Positions 1-8,067 of a stretch of 37,312 bases of DNA are shown piece by piece. A program made the translations under genes and the position numbers. Source of the stretch: Actinomycetota bacterium (lineage in GTDB: Bacteria > Actinomycetota > Geothermincolia > Geothermincolales > RBG-13-55-18); assembly GCA_015711955.1 (NCBI GenBank), contig JACVJK010000015.1, forward strand, positions 1 through 37,312. The letters run 5' to 3'. Positions within the stretch are counted from its first letter, which is position 1. Each line of letters begins with the position of its first letter. Below the pieces are notes generated by a model that worked only from the letters and a program-made list of their open reading frames with translations, ran no database searches and was not told where the DNA came from.

Positions 1-166
1 GCCATGGTTCGCCTCCTTATTACTGGTCTTTGGTTGATCGCCTTGAACCAGTATGAGGGAACCATGGTCACCTATCAAAGGGCGAAATTACACACTTTAA
101 GGTACGTTATCCCGGATTGCGGGTTGAGACAAAGCTTTTCAGACAAAAACGCATTGTTGAGTTCCT

Positions 167-215
167 ATTCATACTCAGAGAGCAAGTCTTTATTCATATT
201 CAGAGAGCAAGTCTT
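167..215. repeat. 25-bp tandem duplication at the 3' end of the tetR gene
   Basis: Two near-identical 24-base units lie at 167-190 and 192-215, differing at one position (C/T) and repeating with a 25-base period. Read on the minus strand, each unit encodes DLLSEYE followed by a stop codon: TAA for the copy in use, TAG for the downstream one. The duplication therefore spans the end of the TetR coding sequence plus its stop, and only the first copy is translated. Confidence 0.85.
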
Positions 216-951
216 CCCATTCCTGGAGCCTAGACCTCAACCTTCTCGTCTTCTCCAGTAACTCACCCATTTCCGCTCGGAGCTCCCTTCCGATCTCCTC
301 CGGCTCGGGCAAGGCGGTCCCTATGAGCCCGTAACAGAAAAAGCGGGACACCGTCTCCACCATTTTCTCCACATATCCCTTAGGGGTCTCCCCAGAGGTC
401 TCCATCAAGAGCCAGCGGTGGATAAGGCTGGCCAAGAACCCGAACACGCCGTGGGACAGGATCTGGGGGTCTCCCACGTGAAAGACCCCCTTCCTCACCC
501 CCTCCTCGATGGTCTTTTGAAAATCGCAGGCCAAAGGCTCGTACAGTGCCTGCATCTCAGCGGCATGCTCGCTATCCATGAAGGTGGATTGCTGAAATAT
601 GGCCAGATAAAGAGCGGCTTCCCTACGACAGGTGTCGAAGATAACGGGAACTGAAATGCGCACCCTCTCGAGAGGATCCTCAACCCCGTGCAGGGCTTCT
701 GCCACTGATTGACGCAACCTTTCAGCGGCATCGCGGATCACGGCCAAAAAAAGTTCCTCTTTGCTGCGGAAATATAGATAGAGGGTCCCCTTAGCGATCC
801 CCGCCTTCTCGGTGATGTCCGTGACCCTGGTCTCTGCGAAACCCTTCTGGGAGAATATTTCTCGGGCAGTGCGTATGATCTCTTCCCTTCGCCTTATCCC
901 CTTCGTCCTCCGACGCCCGCCCGAGTCAACTAACCTGATCGTCTCCTCCAC
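190..951 (-). CDS. TetR/AcrR family transcriptional regulator
   Basis: This 253-residue protein is a one-component repressor-type regulator of the TetR family. The N-terminal helix-turn-helix lies at about residues 20-70, with the typical pattern RVTDITEKAGIAKGTLYLYF followed by RSKEELF. The rest is a helical ligand and dimerisation domain with no ligand that I can infer. The start is GTG at 951, preceded by a good ribosome binding site (GGGGAGGT, about 10 bases upstream). The 3' end carries a 25-bp tandem duplication including the stop. About 500 bases upstream lie ATGACC/GGTCAT inverted repeats that could be its operator. The intervening stretch has no convincing gene. Family assignment is firm; target and ligand are unknown. 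Confidence 0.9.
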   Translation of the reverse strand: MEETIRLVDSGGRRRTKGIRRREEIIRTAREIFSQKGFAETRVTDITEKAGIAKGTLYLYFRSKEELFLAVIRDAAERLRQSVAEALHGVEDPLERVRISVPVIFDTCRREAALYLAIFQQSTFMDSEHAAEMQALYEPLACDFQKTIEEGVRKGVFHVGDPQILSHGVFGFLASLIHRWLLMETSGETPKGYVEKMVETVSRFFCYGLIGTALPEPEEIGRELRAEMGELLEKTRRLRSRLQEWEDLLSEYE

Positions 952-1685
952 TTCGATGTCAACCTCCCCGTGAACGATCCTTCAACCGAGACCCTCCCCG
1001 CCCTCGACTGCCCATGAGCTCTCCAAGTAGAAAAACCTAAGCTCCCATCCACCACCAGACCCCAAAGACCTGACGTTACGGGTCTATGGTGCTCCAGGTA
1101 AACCCCGCCCACCCCAGCGTCATATAAAAACTGCCGCAGGGCGCCCCGCCGTTTTGCGGCGAGACGCGGACATAAACCATCCAACCCTGCGGCCACTAAG
1201 GATCCGGGACATCCCATCCGCCCCGTGTTATGAGGTAGCGCCGACAAGAAACGGGCATTTTGTATCCCGATGAGCCTTTTCACGAAGACCGCCTTTCTGC
1301 CGCGTCTGCCCTCATCCACTGCCCGGCTTTCCTCCCTGCAGACCCCGAAGCAAGATCGTAGAAAGGCGGCAAGGGATAAGCCCCGGACCCAAAACCTTCT
1401 ATCACCTCCAATGCCCGCCGCATGTCCTTACACCGCCAAATCTGGACCGTCGAAACATTCAATTTAAATATGACCCTGCGTTCAATATTATCAACAAGCG
1501 GTCATATGATTGTCAACATATCATAATGACCTGCGGTCATAATGGAAGAGGTTCCAATGGAATGGCTTGTGGCGCTGAGGTTGGGGATGTTTATCAAATC
1601 GAGTCACGGGGAGTTCTGCCTTCAGAAAAGAGCACGTCCTAAGGTGTGAGGTTCGAAGGAGTCTTAGAAGCAGAGGGACGCTCCC
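952..1685. other. 734-base stretch without a convincing gene, containing TetR-type operator repeats
   Basis: Open frames exist on the minus strand (for example about 930-1319 and 1280-1462), but they overlap each other, lack ribosome binding sites and match no family I know. They could be remnants of a gene once cotranscribed with the downstream tetR, since the operator-like repeats lie at the far end (1470-1540). The right part (1541-1685) holds a possible 35-residue plus-strand frame starting at 1542 that I cannot support. A GAGGGA/TCCCTC hairpin overlaps the phoU stop at 1673-1687. Confidence 0.5.
1470..1540. promoter_or_regulatory. Cluster of ATGACC/GGTCAT half-sites, probable TetR-type operator
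   Basis: A perfect inverted repeat ATGACC-TGC-GGTCAT lies at 1526-1540. Further half-sites lie at 1470-1475 (ATGACC) and 1500-1505 (GGTCAT). The segment 1500-1531 forms a longer imperfect dyad (GGTCATATGAT ... ATCATAATGACC). Short-spaced dyads of this kind are typical TetR-family operators. The nearest candidate binder is the TetR protein encoded at 190-951. Assignment is inferred. Confidence 0.55.
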
Positions 1686-2360
1686 TCACTTCTTCCCTCT
1701 CAACAAAAAAGCCACTTCTTCGCCAATGTTGACGGCGTGGTCGGCGATCCTTTCAAAAAAACGGGCCACCATGATAACGCGGATCGCCACGTCCAACTCC
1801 TCCTCCCTACCTCGGTCGAACTCCTTGAAAAACCCTCGATTAAGGCGGTCAACGGCGTCATCGAGATCCACTAACATGCTGGCGTCCTCAAGGCTTCGCT
1901 TCCTGAAGGCGAAAATCGATTTTCTCAATATGTCTGTTGCCCTGCGCCCCATTTCATCTATGGAGGTCTTCATCCAATCGGACAACTGTTCTGTAGGTAG
2001 GTTCACGGTGGCTTTGGCCACATCGACACAGAGGTCGGCCACCCTCTCCAGGTGCTGGGCCACCCTCATCAGTGCCACCACAAGACGCAGGTCTTTCGCC
2101 ACCGGAGCTTGGGTGGCCAGGAGTTCCAGCCCCTTCTCCTCCACCGCGTCCCGGAGGCGGTCGAAAACATCGTCTCCGTCGATGATGCTTTTCGCGGAGT
2201 TCTTGTCCACGTTCACGAAGCACCTTCTCGCCTCGTTGACGATGACGGTGACCATGTCACCCATACGCACGACCTCGGCGTAGAGGTCATCCAATTCCTG
2301 ATGGAAGCTTTTTCGCGCCTCCGTGCTCATGACCTCCCGCCCACTCGCCAGCTGCTCCAT
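1686..2360 (-). CDS. phoU: Phosphate transport system regulatory protein PhoU
   Basis: PhoU is a cytoplasmic helical-bundle protein that links the Pst transporter to the PhoR kinase and represses the Pho regulon when phosphate is plentiful. The 224-residue length is usual for the family. It contains the two repeated PhoU helical domains, with conserved stretches such as QAPVAKDLRLVVALMRVAQH and, in the second half, FFERIADHAVNIGEEV. The start at 2360 follows GAGGAGGAGG at suitable spacing; an alternative internal start 12 codons later (MSTEARK) is also plausible. It is the last gene of pstS-pstC-pstA-pstB-phoU, 129 bases after pstB. A short GAGGGA/TCCCTC hairpin spans its stop codon but has no clear T-tract. 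Confidence 0.97.
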   Translation of the reverse strand: MEQLASGREVMSTEARKSFHQELDDLYAEVVRMGDMVTVIVNEARRCFVNVDKNSAKSIIDGDDVFDRLRDAVEEKGLELLATQAPVAKDLRLVVALMRVAQHLERVADLCVDVAKATVNLPTEQLSDWMKTSIDEMGRRATDILRKSIFAFRKRSLEDASMLVDLDDAVDRLNRGFFKEFDRGREEELDVAIRVIMVARFFERIADHAVNIGEEVAFLLRGKK

Positions 2361-2489
2361 GACCTCCTCCTCACGGCCAAGCTCCTCCTGTTCTTTTGTC
2401 CCCTTTCATCACCACTACGCCAGTCCCCCCACTGCCCCCGCCAGGTCTACACCTCGAGTCTCCCACAAATTTTTTCTTCTTTCCTACGA

Positions 2490-3392
2490 TCACCCAAATC
2501 TCCCGGTTATGTAATCTTCAGTCTTCTTCTCCTTGGGATTGGTGAATACCTCCCTGGTCTCGCCGAACTCCACAAGCCTCCCCGGACTTCCCTGCTCATC
2601 TATGGTTATGAAGCCGGTGAAATCGCTTACGCGAGCCGCCTGCTGCATGTTGTGGGTCACTATGACGATGGTGTAAAGTTCCTTCAGCTCATGTAGAAGG
2701 TCCTCTATCCTCTGGGTAGATATGGGGTCCAGGGCCGAACAGGGCTCATCCAGGAGGATCACCTCGGGTTGCACGGCCAATACTCTTGCGATACAAAGCC
2801 TCTGTTGCTGCCCCCCTGACAAGGAGAGCGCGGAGCTTCCCAGTTTGTCCTTGACCTCGTCCCAGAGGGCCGCCCTCCTCAGGCTTTCCTCCACGATGCG
2901 GTCGAGCACTTTCCTCTGCTTTACACCGTATAACCTAGGCCCATAGGCCACGTTTTCGTAAATGCTCTTGGGGAACGGGTTGGGCTTTTGAAAAACCATG
3001 CCCACCCTTCTCCGCAAACCCACCACGTCAAACCCGTTGGCGTAAACGTCCTCCCCATCGAGCAATACCTTGCCCTCCACTCGGGCTCCGTCCACCAACT
3101 CGTTCATGCGATTGAGGCATCGGAGAAGGGAGCTCTTGCCGCACCCAGAAGGGCCTATCACGGCGGTAATGCTCCGGGCCGGAATGGGCATGTTAATGTC
3201 TTCCAGTACCTTTCTGTCCCCATAACTCAAGCCCAGCCCTATGAGCTCCATCTTGTTCTCGAGAGCTCTGGTCCCTATGCCCTCCCTACCGCCTTCCGTT
3301 CGATTATCCCCTGGCCTTTCTATAACCTCGAGAATCGCCTCCTTGGTCCCTTTCACGGTTTCCTCCTCTTTCTCCTCCGCCTCGTGGAGCAT
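2490..3392 (-). CDS. pstB: Phosphate ABC transporter ATP-binding protein PstB
   Basis: This is the ATPase subunit that powers phosphate import through PstA/PstC at the inner face of the membrane. The 300-residue protein shows Walker A (GPSGCGKSS), Q-loop (VFQKPNPFP), signature (LSGGQQQR), Walker B with catalytic Glu ([13 protein letters not shown]) and H-loop (VTHNMQQA). PstB is usually about 250 residues; here the first 47 or so form a charged extension before [11 protein letters not shown]. The start at 3392 is well supported by AAAGGAGG eight bases upstream, whereas the internal ATG at 3251 has no good site, so the extension is probably real. The gene lies between pstA and phoU in one operon. 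Confidence 0.97.
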   Translation of the reverse strand: MLHEAEEKEEETVKGTKEAILEVIERPGDNRTEGGREGIGTRALENKMELIGLGLSYGDRKVLEDINMPIPARSITAVIGPSGCGKSSLLRCLNRMNELVDGARVEGKVLLDGEDVYANGFDVVGLRRRVGMVFQKPNPFPKSIYENVAYGPRLYGVKQRKVLDRIVEESLRRAALWDEVKDKLGSSALSLSGGQQQRLCIARVLAVQPEVILLDEPCSALDPISTQRIEDLLHELKELYTIVIVTHNMQQAARVSDFTGFITIDEQGSPGRLVEFGETREVFTNPKEKKTEDYITGRFG

Positions 3393-3429
3393 GGTATAGT
3401 CCTCCTTTTTGAGATTATCGAGATCACCA

Positions 3430-4401
3430 TCAATTCATAATCCCCATCTTCTTCCTTATGATCCCGGCCAAGGCGCCCGCTGCCAGGTTGAAGAACAACA
3501 CCAAGACGAGCAGAGCCGCCGCTTCCCCAGAGGCCACCCTCATCCAGTCGGGGATCAAGGCGCCCTCGGTGTATATGTGCCATATGTTAGCCGCCATGGG
3601 CGCGGCGGGCTGAAGGGGAGAAAGGGGGATTTTTCTCACGAAGATACCCACGGTGTAAACGAGGGCGGCGCTTTCACCCATTATCCTTCCCATGGTGAGC
3701 ACTACGCCGGTGGTGATCCCCGGCAATGCCGCCGGCAACACCACCTTCTTTGTCGTCTCCCACCGCGATGCCCCCAAGCTCAAGGAGGCCTCCCGATAGG
3801 ATCCCGGCACTGCCCTCACCGACTCTTCGGTGACCCGCATGACGGTGGGAAGGTTCATCAAGGTGAGGGTCAGGGCGCCAGCCAAGAGGGAGTAACCGAA
3901 CCTAAGGTATATGACGAAGAAGACCATGCCGAATATGCCGAAGATCACCGAGGATATGGAGGAAAGAGACTCAGTCCCCCAACGTATGAGCCTGACCAAT
4001 CTCCCCTCTCGTGAGAACTCGGCCAAATAGAGGGCGGCCCCCACTCCCAAGGGAACCACTATCACGGAGGTCAGTAGCGTCAGGTATAAAGAGGAAAACA
4101 GCATGGGCCCTATCCCGCCACCCTCCTTTAGGGCTTGGGGTTTGCCGAAAAGGAAAGAGGGATCCAACGCCGTGCCCAACCCTCTCGCGAGGATGGTGCC
4201 TATTATAAAAGCCAGGACCACAAGAGAAACCGCCGCTGACGTTCTGAAGATGAAGGACGCGACACGCTCAGCCCATCGGGCTCGGGCGGCCGCCCTGGCT
4301 GCCTTTTTTTCTAAAAGTCCCCTCCATCCATTCCCATTCTTCAGGCCCGCCTCTGACGTATTTATCTCTGGCTTCGCGATCGTCCTCGAATAACCTCTCA
4401 T
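3430..4401 (-). CDS. pstA: Phosphate ABC transporter permease PstA
   Basis: This is one of the two membrane permeases of the Pst phosphate importer. The protein is about 323 residues from ATG 4401. It has a basic N-terminal region, a first membrane helix near residues 47-70, and further helices typical of the family. The EAA loop that contacts PstB is visible ([20 protein letters not shown]). The open frame continues upstream to 4770, but that part overlaps pstC and reads as out-of-frame sequence. The ATG at 4401, 36 bases after the pstC stop, is therefore the likely start, although its ribosome binding site sits unusually close. pstB follows 37 bases downstream. Confidence 0.95.
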   Translation of the reverse strand: MRGYSRTIAKPEINTSEAGLKNGNGWRGLLEKKAARAAARARWAERVASFIFRTSAAVSLVVLAFIIGTILARGLGTALDPSFLFGKPQALKEGGGIGPMLFSSLYLTLLTSVIVVPLGVGAALYLAEFSREGRLVRLIRWGTESLSSISSVIFGIFGMVFFVIYLRFGYSLLAGALTLTLMNLPTVMRVTEESVRAVPGSYREASLSLGASRWETTKKVVLPAALPGITTGVVLTMGRIMGESAALVYTVGIFVRKIPLSPLQPAAPMAANIWHIYTEGALIPDWMRVASGEAAALLVLVLFFNLAAGALAGIIRKKMGIMN

Positions 4402-4436
4402 CCTCCAAAATCCCTCGCCTTTTAAAGCCCTGCCAA

Positions 4437-5384
4437 TCAACAGTAAAATGCCCCTCCCGAGGTTCCCTTTATCGTCTTGGCGGAAAGACGACGCACCAGC
4501 CATATGAGGAACATGGAGAGCGCCAACAAAATCAATGCCATGGCAAAGAGGGAGGAACGGTGTACCCCGGTGGATTCCCCCATCTCCAACATGATCTTGG
4601 TGGTGAGCGTGTGAGTGGGGGTTATCAAGTTCTTGGGAAACGCGGTAGCCGGCCCGATCACCATGGCCACCGCCATGGTCTCTCCCAACGCCCTCCCCAA
4701 TCCCAAGATCACGGCCGCCAATATGCCTGGCCAAGCTGCGGGAATGGTGACCCGGCGCAGGGTCTGCCATCGAGTGGCGCCCATGGAAAGGGACGCCTCC
4801 GCGAAGGCCTTGGGCACCGCCTCCAAGGAATCGCGGGCGATGGTGGCGATGGTGGGAAGTATCATCACCGCCAATACAATGGAGGCTGGAAGGATCCCCA
4901 TCCCGGTGCCTCCGGCGAACCTCCTGACCAAAGGCACCAGGGTGGTGAAGCCCAGCCAGCCCAAGATAATGGACGGAACGCCGGCCAACACCTCGAGTCC
5001 CCTACCGATGAACCTCTTCCAGGAAGGCTTAGCATAGGCATGGAGATAAACCGCGGTCCCCAAAGCCAATGGAGCACCGATGATCAGGCTTCCCGTCGAG
5101 ACGGCCATGGTTCCCACCAGGAAGATGAGGATACCATATTTTCCCTTATCGGGACTCCATTCAGAGGAGAAAATATTGGCTGCCCCCGCTTCCCGCCACG
5201 CAGGAAGGGACTCGCGGAAGAGAAAGATCACCATGAGGAACAGGCCCAGCACGCTCACGAGAGCGCACAACCGTAGAACCCACCTCACCACCGTCTCTTT
5301 TTGGCCCCGGAGAGGATCGGCCGGCCCCGCCGCTACCGGGGCGGGAGGGCCGGCCTTTTCCTCGCGCTTCAAGTGGGGCTTCAT
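4437..5384 (-). CDS. pstC: Phosphate ABC transporter permease PstC
   Basis: PstC pairs with PstA to form the transmembrane channel of the phosphate importer. The 315-residue protein has a cytosolic, proline-rich start, a first membrane helix at about residues 35-55, and five or so further helices. The EAA loop is AEASLSMGATRWQTLRRV, and the GRALGETMAVAMVIG stretch is typical of PstC. The length is normal for the family. It lies 18 bases downstream of pstS and is followed closely by pstA, as expected for a single transcript. Confidence 0.96.
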   Translation of the reverse strand: MKPHLKREEKAGPPAPVAAGPADPLRGQKETVVRWVLRLCALVSVLGLFLMVIFLFRESLPAWREAGAANIFSSEWSPDKGKYGILIFLVGTMAVSTGSLIIGAPLALGTAVYLHAYAKPSWKRFIGRGLEVLAGVPSIILGWLGFTTLVPLVRRFAGGTGMGILPASIVLAVMILPTIATIARDSLEAVPKAFAEASLSMGATRWQTLRRVTIPAAWPGILAAVILGLGRALGETMAVAMVIGPATAFPKNLITPTHTLTTKIMLEMGESTGVHRSSLFAMALILLALSMFLIWLVRRLSAKTIKGTSGGAFYC

Positions 5385-5402
5385 TTAGGGGGTTCTTGCC
5401 GC

Positions 5403-6296
5403 TTATTTGACCACCGGGATGTATTCCTTGCCCACCACTTCCTTCTGTATCTTGGGAGAGAGGAAGTAGTCAATGTAGGCTTTGGCCAGCTCTCCAGGCT
5501 CTCCCTTGGTGAATAGATACAGGTAGCGTGAGAGGGCGTATTCTCCGGCTTCGGCGTTGGCCTGGTTTCCTTCCACGCCTCCGTACTTTATGGCCTTAAC
5601 CGAGGTGTCCACATAACCGAGGGAGACGTAGCCTATGGCTCCTGGGGTTCCGGCCACCGTTTGACGCACCAAGCCGTTGCTGTTGCACTCTATTGCGCCT
5701 GACTTGGGCTCCTCTTTGTTGAGAGCCTTCTCGTCGAACATCTCCCGGGTCCCGGAAGCCTTGTCGCGGACCACCACTTGGATATTCATGTCCGGACCGC
5801 CCACCTGCTTCCAGTTGACGATCTTACCGGTGAAAATGTCCTTTACCTGCTCGGGAGTGAGATCTTCCACCGGCACGTCTTTGTGGGCTATGATGACTAT
5901 AACGTCCAGGGCTATCCTGTGCTCCTTGAGGCCCAGGCCCTCCTCTTCTTTCTTGAGTTTGCGGGAGGACAAGCCGATGTCCACCACGCCCTCGGCGACG
6001 TTGGAGATGCCCACGCTTGAGCCTCCGCCCTGCACGTTGACGTTCACGCCAGGGTTCTCGTCCATGAACATGTCCGCCACTTGCTGGGCCAGAGGCAGAA
6101 CGGTGGTAGAACCGGATAGCTTGAGCGTTCCGCTCAGCTTTGGTTTTTGGGGCTCACTTCCCTTCTCCTCTCCACCCCCACAGCCAGCCGACACCAGCAT
6201 CAGGGCCAAGAGAAAGATTGGCAGGAAGATTAATGCTCCCCCTATCCTCATGACCTTTCTCGCCGTTTTCTTCCTCCCCAACTTCACAAAAACCAT
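5403..6296 (-). CDS. pstS: Phosphate-binding lipoprotein PstS
   Basis: This is the extracytoplasmic phosphate receptor of the Pst system, anchored to the membrane by lipid. The 297-residue precursor has a basic n-region, a hydrophobic stretch and the lipobox VSAGC with Cys at about residue 39, followed by a short acidic linker. The mature domain shows PstS signatures: SGSTTVLPLAQ, GGGSSVGI, and the phosphate-contacting segment DKASGTREMF. The start at 6296 is preceded by AAGGAGGTAAGGT, a very strong ribosome binding site. It is the first gene of the operon, as usual for pst loci, and the leader region upstream carries a T/A-rich repeat that may be a PhoB box. Confidence 0.97.
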   Translation of the reverse strand: MVFVKLGRKKTARKVMRIGGALIFLPIFLLALMLVSAGCGGGEEKGSEPQKPKLSGTLKLSGSTTVLPLAQQVADMFMDENPGVNVNVQGGGSSVGISNVAEGVVDIGLSSRKLKKEEEGLGLKEHRIALDVIVIIAHKDVPVEDLTPEQVKDIFTGKIVNWKQVGGPDMNIQVVVRDKASGTREMFDEKALNKEEPKSGAIECNSNGLVRQTVAGTPGAIGYVSLGYVDTSVKAIKYGGVEGNQANAEAGEYALSRYLYLFTKGEPGELAKAYIDYFLSPKIQKEVVGKEYIPVVK

Positions 6297-6402
6297 ACCT
6301 TACCTCCTTCACATCACTGCTTCTCCCTCACACAAACGTCCCCACACTCTGTGGAAACCCCACTAAAAGATTCTTCCTTGAAGGTAAAACATGGTTTCGT
6401 GG

Positions 6403-6425
6403 AAGTTTAAAAAAAGTTAAAGAAT
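6403..6425 (-). promoter_or_regulatory. Possible PHO box (PhoB/PhoP binding repeat) upstream of pstS
   Basis: Read towards pstS, the sequence contains TTTAAC, five T residues, then TTAAAC: two TTTAAC-like hexamers with an 11-base period. PhoP/PhoB response regulators of Gram-positives bind direct TT(A/T)A(A/C)-type repeats of this spacing. The site lies about 110-130 bases upstream of the pstS start. A PhoB/PhoR pair is encoded 8 kb away. The low-complexity sequence makes this tentative. Confidence 0.3.
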
Positions 6426-6481
6426 TGTTGCTTCCTTGGTAAAATGATATGAGCGAGAATCTCGGGCTGACTTAAAAGGGC

Positions 6482-6519
6482 GGCCTGAAATCGCTAAATG
6501 GGCCTAAAATCGTCGAATG
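6482..6519. repeat. 19-base imperfect tandem repeat
   Basis: The two adjacent units (6482-6500 and 6501-6519) both begin GGCCT and end AATG, and share 15 of 19 positions. They lie between the pstS leader and the hydrolase gene. No function is apparent. Confidence 0.6.
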
Positions 6520-6904
6520 TCCAGAGGTCGAATCACGCCGAGAATAACCGGCTATATCACCGGCTAATCAATGAAAAAATGTGCTGCAAACTTAATCCCA
6601 TCCCAAAAGCATGGCAAAAAATTGGTCATTGTGGTCGTCGCCATGGGAGATATACAGCAGGCAGATCGACGGGCTGAGTTCGTGCAAGCAAGCCCGCCGA
6701 AAGGTGAATCTTTTCTCGATGGGTACGTTTTCTCCCTCATAGATTTGTAGATGAAGGGCCTCCGGGATCCTGCACGATTCACGGCAATTTCGTCATGGAA
6801 CACACCTGTGAGGAGGCTCCCATCGATCGGCCAGTCGAAAAGGGTCACTGGATTTCGACATTAAACCTCATAATGCTTGAATTCATGATGAAAAGGGCCA
6901 AAAA

Positions 6905-7873
6905 TCACGTCCTAAATTTCAGACAACCCTCGAGAAAAGCCAAGGATCGCTCCACAGTCAGGCGAGAGCCCCGGCTGAACCAAAAATTGAGAAAACCGTG
7001 GTAGGTCAACGGAAACTCGCGGCGCCCCAGGACCAAAAGCTCATGTTCCACGCCTTCCTCGGCGAGTCGACCCGCAAAAGCCATAGTCTGGGAGTGAAGG
7101 GGGTCTATCTCGCTGGTGGCAAGAAAGCAAGCGGGGAAATCCCGGGTCACCCATCCAATCGGAGACGCCAACTCAGCGGCCTTGCGGAATTCCTCGGGAT
7201 CCCTGCCCAGAAAGCCGGTGATGAAGAGGGGTGAGAAGGGGAATCGGGAATCCCCCACCGTGGTCAGATCAAAGACCCCATAGAAAAGCAAAAGCCCACT
7301 TAGGCTCTCCCTCGGCATCACATATTCCGAGCCCAAACTCGAAGCCAGCGAAGGGTGAAGAATCCCAGCGGCGTACATGGCCGCATGATAGGCGCCGGCC
7401 GAATCTCCCGCCAAAAAGATCCGGGATGTATCACCACCGTAAGAAGGTGCATGCCGAAAGGCGTAGTTCACCGCCGCTGCCGTGTCGCAGAGCTGCTCTC
7501 GGTACTTAAAACGAGGGGAGAGGCGGTAATTGGCGTTGAAGACCAGGAAACCCTTGGACGCGAAGGTCTTGCATATCCTGTCGTAAGTCCTCTTGTCCCC
7601 GAAGTGGTTCGCCCCTCCGTGGATATATACCATCACCGGCCAGGGCGGATCCCCGGGTGGCAAGAAGACATCGAGTCTTTGTTGGCGACGTGCATCGGGA
7701 AGATAGGGAACATCCCTGTAAACCGCCCCTACCTCCGGAGCCCTTCGATTAAGAAGAAGCGTCCTCAGTAACCTCTCCCCAGCTGACCACAGGATCTTGA
7801 TCAGCCAAGCCAGGAATTGGTTATAGCGATACCTCCCACGACGGTCGACCCTCATCCTTTCCATGGAAGGCAT
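6905..7873 (-). CDS. Alpha/beta hydrolase, hormone-sensitive-lipase-like carboxylesterase
   Basis: This is a probable cytoplasmic esterase or lipase of the alpha/beta hydrolase fold (322 residues). The oxyanion-hole motif HGG lies at about residues 85-87, and the nucleophile elbow GDSAG has Ser at about 158. A likely acid residue is in the segment EIDPLHSQT, and the catalytic His in TYHGFLNF. These are hallmarks of the HSL / bacterial carboxylesterase group. The substrate cannot be told from sequence. The start at 7873 has no clear ribosome binding site; ATGs at 7864 and 7855 are alternatives. It lies 194 bases downstream of another alpha/beta hydrolase in the same direction, and the gap holds a duplicated piece of that neighbour's 3' end. 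Confidence 0.85.
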   Translation of the reverse strand: MPSMERMRVDRRGRYRYNQFLAWLIKILWSAGERLLRTLLLNRRAPEVGAVYRDVPYLPDARRQQRLDVFLPPGDPPWPVMVYIHGGANHFGDKRTYDRICKTFASKGFLVFNANYRLSPRFKYREQLCDTAAAVNYAFRHAPSYGGDTSRIFLAGDSAGAYHAAMYAAGILHPSLASSLGSEYVMPRESLSGLLLFYGVFDLTTVGDSRFPFSPLFITGFLGRDPEEFRKAAELASPIGWVTRDFPACFLATSEIDPLHSQTMAFAGRLAEEGVEHELLVLGRREFPLTYHGFLNFWFSRGSRLTVERSLAFLEGCLKFRT

Positions 7874-7940
7874 ACTAAATCAGAAAAAATGTTTGGTCAA
7901 CGAGGCAAATCCCGAAGGCCGTCGAACAACGACTTTTGAT

Positions 7941-7995
7941 CTGCAGGGAAAGCCACTCGAAGGTGAGGTCCAGCCACTCTCGGTAGTGCCCCATG
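7941..7995 (-). repeat. Displaced copy of the 3' end of the upstream hydrolase gene (55 bp)
   Basis: The segment 7941-7995 is identical over 55 bases to 8083-8137, which encodes the C-terminal residues MGHYREWLDLTFEWLSLQ of the hydrolase at 8068-9204. This copy lies outside any gene, 73 bases downstream of that hydrolase's stop codon. The flanks differ, so it is a partial duplication and not a full second gene. Confidence 0.9.
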
Positions 7996-8067
7996 CGTGG
8001 CGGCGGCAGCGGTGCGGAAAACAAGGGTCCGGCGAGAACTGCACCGAGCAGGTTCGGGACCGCCCCA

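Larger units (their letters stand above)
6297..6904. other. 608-base intergenic region upstream of pstS
   Basis: This region holds the pstS leader and promoter, a possible PHO-box-like repeat at 6403-6425, and a 19-base imperfect tandem repeat at 6482-6519. A second small repeat, ACCGGCTA, occurs twice around 6546-6566. A minus-strand frame at 6564-6848 encodes 94 residues without family resemblance or ribosome binding site, and I do not accept it as a gene. Confidence 0.5.

Noticed and set aside
2-67. 9-base inverted repeat CCATGGTTC ... GAACCATGG
   Set aside because: The arms are separated by 48 bases with no accompanying promoter or T-tract, so it may be chance, and the flanking gene is outside the window.
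930-1319. 129-codon minus-strand frame upstream of tetR
   Set aside because: It overlaps the tetR start, has no ribosome binding site and no family resemblance.
4402-4770. Upstream extension of the pstA frame
   Set aside because: It overlaps pstC out of frame and reads as His/Gly-rich shadow sequence. ATG 4401 gives a normal PstA.
6520-6570. Sequence GGTCGAATCACGCC resembling a tRNA T-arm
   Set aside because: No acceptor stem, anticodon arm or D-arm could be folded around it.
6564-6848. 94-codon minus-strand frame
   Set aside because: It has no start signal, no conserved pattern and odd residue content.
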